DNA of 64,000 bases from Celerinatantimonas yamalensis (GTDB taxonomy: Bacteria > Pseudomonadota > Gammaproteobacteria > Enterobacterales > Celerinatantimonadaceae), in NCBI RefSeq assembly GCF_046054155.1, contig NZ_JBEQCT010000001.1, positions 186,001 through 250,000 on the forward strand, written 5' to 3'. How positions within the stretch are numbered: the first letter of the stretch is position 1; each line of letters starts with the position of its first letter. Shown here in pieces: positions 54,162 through 61,682 of the stretch. A program made the position numbers and the translations under genes. The notes beneath the pieces were generated by a model. That model ran no database searches, was not told the origin of the DNA, and saw only the letters and a program-made list of their open reading frames with translations.

Positions 54162-55237
54162 GCCTTACTCCCTTCCAGCATATAAATTAGTTTATTGTTC
54201 ATTATCGGTAGAGAGTCTTCCGTAAACAGCAGCAATAGATCGCATTTGATATTGTGATTTTCAATCTGATAGTTGATTTCAATGGCGAGCGTTTTACGTT
54301 GCCAGCGGCGGGTGCTTGCTTCAATGAGGTCACTAATATTGGTATGTTGACCCAATACCACTGGATGACCCTGTGAAAAATTCATATCCAGTTGGTCGGC
54401 AATACCTTTTAAACACGCACCAATTAAGATGTTAGCAACATCCATCAATACTTCGAGTTGTCCGCCATCATCGAGTGCCCCGTCATAACGCATCAACTGT
54501 GCGAGATCTTCAAAACTGGAATCATGAAACAGCAATAGTGCTTCGCCATTGATACCTGAGCCGATATAACCTTGGCAAACAGCGGATATCGAATCATCTT
54601 CCGCGACCGCATTAAGCGCCATGTGCAATTCACTGATCGCTAAAATATTAACATTAGGAATAGGTAATACGACGAAGGCTCCGAGCATTCGGGCTAACAG
54701 ATCACCTGCTCGTCCCATCGCAACGTTGGCTATTTCTTGGTACTGATCGCGGTAGTCAATGATTTGATCATCATCTCTTGGGCTCTCACTGATGATGCTT
54801 TTTTCTGCTGGCACTGGGTCACTTTGAGGTTTAGTTTCCGGGGGTGGGGTCACTTCCCTAAGTTCATCTTCAGTGGCAATCCCATAGCGCAGCAAAATAT
54901 CACGAATAGTCCCTTTGCTAGAGGGCTTTTTGATGAAATCAAGTGCGCCGAGCTGAGTGACGCGAGTATACGCTTGGGGCTGAATATCACCGGAAACCAC
55001 AATAATCAGTGCGGGTAAGTCTTCGGATTGCACGGCTTCCAACACGCCGTAGCCGTCAAGATTTGGCATGTTAAGATCAAGAAAGACCACTTCACCTTGT
55101 CCTTGGCGGATAATATCTAACCCTTCTACACCATCCTTGGCATAACTAATTTGAATATCCCATTGCTCTGGTAGTGCTCGAGCCATCTGCTTTTGAGCAA
55201 ATTTTGAGTCATCACATATTAATATTGGTAAGGTCAT
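54158..55237 (-). CDS. response regulator with CheC/CheX-like output domain
   Basis: About 359 residues from the preferred start at 55237 (MTLPILICDDSK), which has GGGGT five bases upstream; an ATG at 55282 adds 15 residues. The receiver has D9-D10, phospho-acceptor D54 (VVFLDLNMPNLDG) and the KKPSSKG lysine. After a Pro/Glu linker, a CheC-like domain (LEVLMDVANILIGACLKGIA) replaces a DNA-binding output. CheC-family proteins dephosphorylate receiver domains. It is coupled to the diguanylate cyclase downstream. Confidence 0.88.
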   Translation of the reverse strand: MTLPILICDDSKFAQKQMARALPEQWDIQISYAKDGVEGLDIIRQGQGEVVFLDLNMPNLDGYGVLEAVQSEDLPALIIVVSGDIQPQAYTRVTQLGALDFIKKPSSKGTIRDILLRYGIATEDELREVTPPPETKPQSDPVPAEKSIISESPRDDDQIIDYRDQYQEIANVAMGRAGDLLARMLGAFVVLPIPNVNILAISELHMALNAVAEDDSISAVCQGYIGSGINGEALLLFHDSSFEDLAQLMRYDGALDDGGQLEVLMDVANILIGACLKGIADQLDMNFSQGHPVVLGQHTNISDLIEASTRRWQRKTLAIEINYQIENHNIKCDLLLLFTEDSLPIMNNKLIYMLEGSKA

Positions 55238-55282
55238 GATACCCCATATTATTGCTGATTCTAAAGCGCCTACCATCCACAC

Positions 55283-55766
55283 ATGACACTAAGGATGGTA
55301 ATCAACAGACGATTGACCAATCACTGGTTGCGTCTTCTTGTATTTCATTCAAGCATAGACTTCAATATATGGCATTGTCTAAAAAATCCATCAAATTTAA
55401 TGTGGTCTGAGTAGTGATAGTTTCAATGATAGTCGTCTGAGTCACATTCATCGGTGAGCCCTGGTCACGATTGTAATGATAGCATCGATGACATCGGTTA
55501 CTCCAAATTGGGATAACTGTTCTGTGGGTCAAATTTAGTGAGGATAAGCATAGCGCTCGATGATTTGGACCGTTTCATCGTTCGATGTAGTGGTGGATCA
55601 TGCAAGGATTAAGGTGTGTTTACCCTGAGTACGAGGCTTATCCTATTTTGTTGGCCACTAAAACCGACTCACTACAAGCTCGGTGAGATTCGCTGCAAAA
55701 GAGATAGCTAAGGTGATGGGCGCTCGAGCTGCAGGATAACTCGAACGCTGCCATTACCAACACATC
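55283..55766. other. intergenic region between the response regulator and mnmC
   Basis: The 484-bp gap between two minus-strand genes has no convincing ORF, RNA or repeat. It should carry the promoter of the response-regulator/cyclase operon. Confidence 0.35.
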
Positions 55767-57791
55767 TTAGCGCTGAGGTGTGTTCGGTGGCAATACGGGC
55801 TGGCCTCGAAGTAGTCGTCTGACCCAAAACCGTGCTGGATGCAGTGCATCTAATACTGACTGGCTAACGGGTGAGGGGGCGGCGGTTAATTCGGCGGCGA
55901 TGAGTTCACCCAACAACGGCGCACTGGTCACACCACGAGCTCCTAGACCCGCTAAGACATAAACGTTTTGATGTAGTGGTAATTTAGGTGCTGTTTGTTG
56001 CAGTGCTGCTTGATGTAAACTGTAATCTTTGAACAGTAAGTCAAGATCGGGGAGTGGCCCCATCAACGGTAAGTGGTCTCGTACAGTGGCTCGTACTGAC
56101 GCACGTCCAATACTGTCATCGGTATTGAGTTTATCGGTCCATGATTGTTTAATACACTGGCGCAGAGCGGCAAAATTTGCTTGTGTGTCATCGCTATATA
56201 ACTGGCAGTCTCGGTTCTCTCGCTGGTGAGTGGCGCCAATGCAGTGGCTGCCCGCATTAGCTGGAGTGAGGTAACCTGCATAACATAGCACATGCTGTAG
56301 CTGAGTTAACTGATGATTGGTTGCTAAGTGAGTAACTTGTCCCCGAACAGGCGTAATGGGTAATGCTGCAGCTAGTGTAAAGTTAGTCACATCGGGACCA
56401 TTACATAAGATAAGCTGTTTAACATATTGCGGCGGCTTATCGATGAACTCTAACTTAATTGTTCCATCACTCTGAGCTTGCCAATGGCTGAGGGTATGCT
56501 GATAACAAATGTCAGCTGCGCCTTGTTGCTGGGCAAAATTAAGCATTGCGTTGACTAGATCATGAGGACAAGCCCACCCCGCTTGCGGATAGTAAAGCCC
56601 ACCATGCTCCACAGGAAGACCTAACTGGATACTCGCTGTCTGGGCATCGACTGGCGTGGCTAAATCGTTGGGCCAGCCCATTTTGGTAATTTTTGCGATT
56701 CGTTTGCATGAGCGCTCGTTATATCCTAGTTGCATTACCCCACAAAATTGATGGCGTATTGGGTAACCTTGGTCGAGCAATTGCAAGATGGTTTGACGAT
56801 TATAGTGAAAGGCACTGATAAAAAACTCGCTCAGTGCCGTTTGTTCAGGGTGAAGCAGTGGATAGATGGCACCTTGACGATTCCCAGAGGCCCCTTGGGC
56901 AGGGCCTGTTGCTTGATCAAACAAACGATGCGCAATACCGCGTTTGGCCAATGCTAAACTGATGCTCGCCCCAGCGATTCCTGCTCCAATGATACCAACC
57001 TGTTCACAAGTTTGAGGATAGGGGCGTTGAAACCATGGCGCGGCAGTGGGAATGGGATGATGAGCTGATCGCACGCCACAAAGCATCTCTCGTTTGCGAC
57101 CAAATCCAGCAACTTTTTTGACGTGAAAGCCCGCTTCTATAAGCCCTCTGCGAACAAATCCAGCTGCGGTGAACGTGGCAAATGTTGCATCGTTACGACT
57201 GAGACGGGCCATGGCATTAAAGAGTGGTTGGCTCCACATCTGTGGATTTTTACTCGGTGCAAACCCGTCTAAAAACCAGCAATCGACTAAACCTTGATCA
57301 CTTTGAGGGAGCTGCTTGAGTGATTCATGTATATCTCCGAGCCATAAATCTAAGATGATCTGGCCACCTTCGAAGGTCAGCCGTTGACAACCTTCACTGA
57401 AAGTACTCGGATAATGGGCAATTAGTTGCTCTGCATAGCGAGCAAGTTCTGGCCAATGGCGTAAGGTTTGAGCCAAATCACTTTTTTGTAATGGATATTT
57501 CTCGAAACTAATAAAGTGCAGCACATTAGGTCGCAAGTGGGGCGCTAACTGGTTATAACAATGCCAGCTTGCTAAAAAGTTTAAGCCACTGCCAAATCCT
57601 GATTCAGCGATCACAAATGTGGTCAATAAATGCGCCTGCCAGCGCATGGGGAGTTGGTTTTGTGCTAAAAAAACATAGCGAGTTTCAGCCAAGCCATCTT
57701 GGTTAGAAAAGTAAACATCATCGAACTGTTGAGCAATCGGCAAACCTTGTTCGTTCCACTGGACTTCGGCTGAATGAATGGCTGTTACCAC
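55767..57791 (-). CDS. mnmC: bifunctional tRNA 5-methylaminomethyl-2-thiouridine biosynthesis protein
   Basis: The 674-residue fusion enzyme completes the wobble modification mnm5s2U34. The N-terminal methyltransferase half (about 1-240) contains VIAESGFGSGLNFLASWHCY and CWFLDGFAPSKNPQMW. The C-terminal FAD-dependent oxidoreductase half starts at VGIIGAGIAGASISLALAKR and ends with VYVLAGLGARGVTSAPLLGE. The length is typical of the family (E. coli 668). It is divergent from fabB, as in E. coli. Confidence 0.96.
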   Translation of the reverse strand: MVTAIHSAEVQWNEQGLPIAQQFDDVYFSNQDGLAETRYVFLAQNQLPMRWQAHLLTTFVIAESGFGSGLNFLASWHCYNQLAPHLRPNVLHFISFEKYPLQKSDLAQTLRHWPELARYAEQLIAHYPSTFSEGCQRLTFEGGQIILDLWLGDIHESLKQLPQSDQGLVDCWFLDGFAPSKNPQMWSQPLFNAMARLSRNDATFATFTAAGFVRRGLIEAGFHVKKVAGFGRKREMLCGVRSAHHPIPTAAPWFQRPYPQTCEQVGIIGAGIAGASISLALAKRGIAHRLFDQATGPAQGASGNRQGAIYPLLHPEQTALSEFFISAFHYNRQTILQLLDQGYPIRHQFCGVMQLGYNERSCKRIAKITKMGWPNDLATPVDAQTASIQLGLPVEHGGLYYPQAGWACPHDLVNAMLNFAQQQGAADICYQHTLSHWQAQSDGTIKLEFIDKPPQYVKQLILCNGPDVTNFTLAAALPITPVRGQVTHLATNHQLTQLQHVLCYAGYLTPANAGSHCIGATHQRENRDCQLYSDDTQANFAALRQCIKQSWTDKLNTDDSIGRASVRATVRDHLPLMGPLPDLDLLFKDYSLHQAALQQTAPKLPLHQNVYVLAGLGARGVTSAPLLGELIAAELTAAPSPVSQSVLDALHPARFWVRRLLRGQPVLPPNTPQR

Positions 57792-57893
57792 TGTGCACCT
57801 CGTAATAAGCTGGCATTAGACTGGAAATTATCGGCATACACCTGTAATCTTCCACACAAAACTTAAAGTAGCGATATGGAAACGTTACTTCTG

Positions 57894-57911
57894 AGCGTAT
57901 ACTTATATTTA
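57894..57911 (+). promoter_or_regulatory. possible FabR-type half-site in the fabB promoter
   Basis: AGCGTATACTTATATTTA at 57894-57911 begins like the E. coli FabR operator (AGCGTACA with an inverted second half) but the second half does not match. It is about 20 bp upstream of the start codon. Weak candidate only. Confidence 0.2.
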
Positions 57912-57931
57912 AAAACGATTGAGATCGTCTG

Positions 57932-59149
57932 ATGAAAAGAGCCGTAATCACCGGTTTGGGTATTATATCCAGTATCGGTAACAATAAAGAAGAAGTACTC
58001 GAGTCTTTAAAGACTGGTCGGTCAGGAATTACTCATTCTGACGAATTTGAGCAAATGAAATTGCGCAGTCAGGTATGGGGAGTCCCCGATATTAATCCAG
58101 CCGAACATATTAACCGTAAAGTTTATCGCTTTATGGGTGATGCTGCGGCTTACTCCTATTTGGCGATGCAACAAGCGATTGACGATGCAGGCTTAGCTGA
58201 TGAACAGGTGTCGTCAGAGCGTACTGGGTTAATCGTCGGCTCCGGTGGAGCATCCTCAAAAAACCAAGTGGAAGCCGCTGATATTCTTCGCGAAAAAGGC
58301 GTGAAACGGGTTGGGCCTTACATGGTCCCACGCACCATGTCCAGTACTACCTCAGCATGCTTAGCCACGCCGTTTAAGATCCTTGGCGTGAATTATTCGA
58401 TGAGTTCGGCATGTGCAACCTCGGCGCATTGTATTGGCACCGCATTTGAACAGATCCAAATGGGGAAACAAGACATTGTCTTCGCAGGGGGGGGGGAAGA
58501 GGTTCATTGGACTCTGGCTATGGAGTTTGATGCAATGGGTGCGTTATCGACTAAATTTAATGATACCCCAGCCAAAGCATCCCGTACCTATGACGCTTCG
58601 CGAGATGGTTTTGTGATTTCTGGCGGCGGCGGAATTGTGGTCGTTGAAGAGCTTGAACACGCTCTAGCTCGCGGTGCTAAAATCTATGCCGAAGTGGTTG
58701 GTTACGGCGCAACTTCTGATGGTTACGATATGGTCGCGCCATCGGGTGAAGGTGCCGTGCGCTGTATGCGTCAAGCGATGCAAGGGCTAAATGACCCGAT
58801 TGACTATTTAAATACCCATGGAACGTCAACGCAAGTGGGTGATGTGAAAGAATTAGGCGCTGTTCAAGAGGTTTTTGCCGGACAAAGCCCACTGATTAGT
58901 TCAACTAAATCACAAACTGGCCATGCACTAGGCGCAGCGGGTGTCCATGAGGCGATCTACTCACTATTGATGATGGAAAACGACTTTGTTTCGCCATCCA
59001 TTAATATCGAGCAGCTAGATGAGCATGCCAAAGGTTTAAATATTGTGCAAAATGAAGCCAGTGATGCGAAGCTCAATCAGGTCATGTCAAATAGTTTTGG
59101 GTTTGGCGGCACCAATGCCACATTAGTCTTCCATCGTTATGTTGACTAA
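57932..59149 (+). CDS. fabB: 3-oxoacyl-[acyl-carrier-protein] synthase I
   Basis: The 405-residue beta-ketoacyl-ACP synthase I is needed for unsaturated fatty acid elongation. The nucleophile C161 lies in SMSSACATSAHCIGTA. The two catalytic histidines are in LNTHGTSTQVGDVKE and SQTGHALGAAGVHEAIYS, giving the Cys-His-His triad of FabB/FabF. VGSGGASSKNQVEA and FVISGGGGIVVVEELEHALA support FabB over FabF. It ends in a strong terminator. Confidence 0.97.
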   Translation: MKRAVITGLGIISSIGNNKEEVLESLKTGRSGITHSDEFEQMKLRSQVWGVPDINPAEHINRKVYRFMGDAAAYSYLAMQQAIDDAGLADEQVSSERTGLIVGSGGASSKNQVEAADILREKGVKRVGPYMVPRTMSSTTSACLATPFKILGVNYSMSSACATSAHCIGTAFEQIQMGKQDIVFAGGGEEVHWTLAMEFDAMGALSTKFNDTPAKASRTYDASRDGFVISGGGGIVVVEELEHALARGAKIYAEVVGYGATSDGYDMVAPSGEGAVRCMRQAMQGLNDPIDYLNTHGTSTQVGDVKELGAVQEVFAGQSPLISSTKSQTGHALGAAGVHEAIYSLLMMENDFVSPSINIEQLDEHAKGLNIVQNEASDAKLNQVMSNSFGFGGTNATLVFHRYVD

Positions 59150-59170
59150 TAACTAAGCAAAGACATCAGA

Positions 59171-59196
59171 AAAGGCTACCTTAGGTAGCCTTTTTT
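59171..59196 (+). terminator. rho-independent terminator after fabB
   Basis: AAAGGCTACC (59171-59180), loop TTA, GGTAGCC (59184-59190) followed by TTTTTT. It lies about 20 bp after the fabB stop. Confidence 0.92.
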
Positions 59197-59265
59197 ACGA
59201 TTAGCTCATGCAAATGTTAACGAGCTATGGCAAGCTAAACGCTATTTTTTACAGATGAAGTTATT

Positions 59266-60399
59266 ATGCTGCAGCCATTTACTCTGTTAGTGGATGAGAA
59301 CATGCCATTCGCTCCAGAACTACTTTCGCCTTTCGGGCAGGTGATCACTAAATCTGGCCGAGAATTATGCGCCGATGATCTGATCAATATTGACGCGTTG
59401 ATGGTTCGTTCAGTGACGAAAGTCGATGAAACCTTATTAGCTAAAGCGAATCGATTGCAATTCGTCGGTACTGCGACGATCGGTACCGACCATATCCATA
59501 AAGAGTTGTTAGCTGCGCGAGGCATTGGCTTTGCCAGTGCACCAGGCTGTAATCGTATTGCCGTAGGTGAGTATGTCATCACTAGTTTATTAGCCTGTGC
59601 ACAATATCGCGGTGAACAATTAGCTGGCAAACGATTGGCTGTTGTAGGAAGTGGTAATACTGGTAATGCAGTGGCTCAGCGCGCTGAAGCGGTTGGCATG
59701 AAAGTGTTGCGTTATGATCCACCACTGGCGGCTAAGGGGCAATCTCATTGGACATTTTGTCAGTTTGAGGATGTACTTAATGCTGATGTGATTAGTTTAC
59801 ATGTGCCGTTAACGCGTGATGGAGAACATGCGACTTATCATTTATTTGATGCAGAGGTGTTAAATCAGTTGCGCCCTGAACAGATTTTGATCAACGCGTG
59901 TCGTGGTGAAGTTGTTGATAACCAAGCACTGCTTCGATGCGTTCAAGCCAAGCTTGCACCGGCATTGATTTGGGATGTCTGGGAGGCTGAACCGAATGTG
60001 CTGACAGATTTGGTTCCTTACCCATTTATTACGACGCCACATATTGCAGGTTATAGCCTTGATGGCAAAATGCGCGGGACACAGATGATTACTCAGGCAT
60101 TGTGCCAGCACTTAAATTTCCTCTATGTTGATCATAGTCAGCAGTTTTTACCGGCGCCGACGCTTTCAAGCATTGAATTAACTGCACCTATTGAGCAAGC
60201 AACACTCGGACAATTAACTCAACTTATCTATAATGTATTTGCTGACGATCGACGGTTTCGCCGCGATGGATTAACAGCAATAGGGTTTGATAGGCTGCGA
60301 AAAACCTATCCTCAGCGCCGCGAGTTTGCCACATTAAGTATTCGAGGCGTATCTGATCCGCGGTTAGCCGCTTTAGGTTTTGCGTTAGATCCCGCATGA
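59266..60399 (+). CDS. pdxB: erythronate-4-phosphate dehydrogenase
   Basis: The 377-residue D-isomer-specific 2-hydroxyacid dehydrogenase acts in the DXP-dependent pyridoxal 5'-phosphate pathway. It opens VDENMPFAPELLSPFGQV, and the NAD-binding motif is VVGSGNTGNAVAQRAEAVGM. The catalytic Arg is in INACRGEVVDNQALL, Glu in WDVWEAEPNV and His in TTPHIAGYSLDG. The C-terminal dimerisation domain unique to PdxB follows. It is first in the pdxB-usg order conserved in enterics. Confidence 0.96.
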   Translation: MLQPFTLLVDENMPFAPELLSPFGQVITKSGRELCADDLINIDALMVRSVTKVDETLLAKANRLQFVGTATIGTDHIHKELLAARGIGFASAPGCNRIAVGEYVITSLLACAQYRGEQLAGKRLAVVGSGNTGNAVAQRAEAVGMKVLRYDPPLAAKGQSHWTFCQFEDVLNADVISLHVPLTRDGEHATYHLFDAEVLNQLRPEQILINACRGEVVDNQALLRCVQAKLAPALIWDVWEAEPNVLTDLVPYPFITTPHIAGYSLDGKMRGTQMITQALCQHLNFLYVDHSQQFLPAPTLSSIELTAPIEQATLGQLTQLIYNVFADDRRFRRDGLTAIGFDRLRKTYPQRREFATLSIRGVSDPRLAALGFALDPA

Positions 60400-60521
60400 A
60401 CAACATGAGTGTTAGTGCATCATCATTGCGGTACCCCTGAATCTGTTGATGAAGATCGGACGGCAATGAGATGAATACAATGCGAATTGATTGAATTTGA
60501 GAACGAAATAAGAGAGAACAC

Positions 60522-61505
60522 ATGGCAATTGCAGTATTAGGTGCATCATCGTTATTAGGGAAAGCCTTAATTGAGCGGTTAGTTCGCAATCGGTATCCAG
60601 TAGAGGCGATTGTCGCCGTTGATCATTTTACTGAACATGATGATGATAGCGATGAAAATGATGATCGCCAGTTAGATATTGCGGACCAATCTTTTGAGCT
60701 GTCTTCCCCTGATGCATTTGATTGGGGTGCGGTGCAAGTGGTGATTGGTTGCGAGCCACAATTGGTCCAAGACTATGCCGATGAGGCCGTAAGTTTTGGA
60801 GCCGTGCTTTTGAACGCGACCAACACAGAGATGCTTGGCGCAGTTTCTACGCTGAGTTTAGCAGACAGCGAGTGGGTGGGGGCACAGGGGGTCTATCAGG
60901 TACCTAATGCCACCGTGTTATTACTGAGTCATCTACTGGAGCGTTTGGATAATGAAGTCGGTCTTGAAACGATTCATATCAGCGTACTCAACTCGGTCAG
61001 TGACCAAGGACAATCAGGAATCAGTGAATTAGCCGGACAAACAGCCCGTTTACTCAATGGTCTACCTGTGGAACCCGAAGTCTATGCTAAACAAGTGGCG
61101 TTTAATCTGCTGAACAATTCGAGTGAGGGAGCGTCAACCGCCGAAGCTGTTGAACAGCAATTACCCTTAGTCTTTCGCGATTCGACGCCAGTTATTATGG
61201 CCCATAGTGTGACGGTGCCGGTTTTCTATGGCACGATGGCACTAGTAAGTATGCAGTACACAGGCGTATTATCAGTGGCTGAATGTGCTGATATATGGCA
61301 GGCACTCGAAGGTGTTGAGCTTCACTTAGATCAACTTGTGACACTCGTTACTGATCTGAATCAACAGCCTTATTTGAGCGTGACCGAGTTGCGTCAAAGT
61401 GCCCAGCAGCCACATCAATTGAAGTTCTGTGTGCAAGCGGATACCATTTATGCGTGCGTCGTTCCCTATTTGGAAAAACTGATTCAGCGTATTAGCGGTA
61501 ATTGA
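60522..61505 (+). CDS. usg: Usg protein (aspartate-semialdehyde dehydrogenase-like)
   Basis: The 327-residue homologue of aspartate-semialdehyde dehydrogenase is encoded between pdxB and truA/fimV-type genes, as in E. coli. The N-terminus IAVLGASSLLGKALIERL is the NADP-binding start. At the position of the catalytic Cys (PNCST in Asd) the sequence reads VPNATVLLLSH, so the nucleophile is absent and dehydrogenase activity is unlikely. The function of Usg is not established. AGAGAG lies upstream. Confidence 0.9.
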   Translation: MAIAVLGASSLLGKALIERLVRNRYPVEAIVAVDHFTEHDDDSDENDDRQLDIADQSFELSSPDAFDWGAVQVVIGCEPQLVQDYADEAVSFGAVLLNATNTEMLGAVSTLSLADSEWVGAQGVYQVPNATVLLLSHLLERLDNEVGLETIHISVLNSVSDQGQSGISELAGQTARLLNGLPVEPEVYAKQVAFNLLNNSSEGASTAEAVEQQLPLVFRDSTPVIMAHSVTVPVFYGTMALVSMQYTGVLSVAECADIWQALEGVELHLDQLVTLVTDLNQQPYLSVTELRQSAQQPHQLKFCVQADTIYACVVPYLEKLIQRISGN

Positions 61506-61551
61506 TCGAAAACTACTTAAGTTCAACCATAATAGGCCGAGACATAGCTAA

Positions 61552-61570
61552 GGGCGTATTATTTACGCCC
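61552..61570 (+). terminator. hairpin between usg and fimV
   Basis: GGGCGTA (61552-61558) and TACGCCC (61564-61570) with a 5-nt loop, about 47 bp after the usg stop. No T-run follows, so it is a weak terminator or a pausing element. Confidence 0.45.
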
Positions 61571-61682
61571 GACCTGTTAGACTGAGCGTTGTGATTGGGT
61601 GTGATGATCAGCCCGATACCTGAGTGCATCGCTGGCAGTAAGGATTTAGTATTGTGGATGCTCAGTATGAAAAGGAATCATT

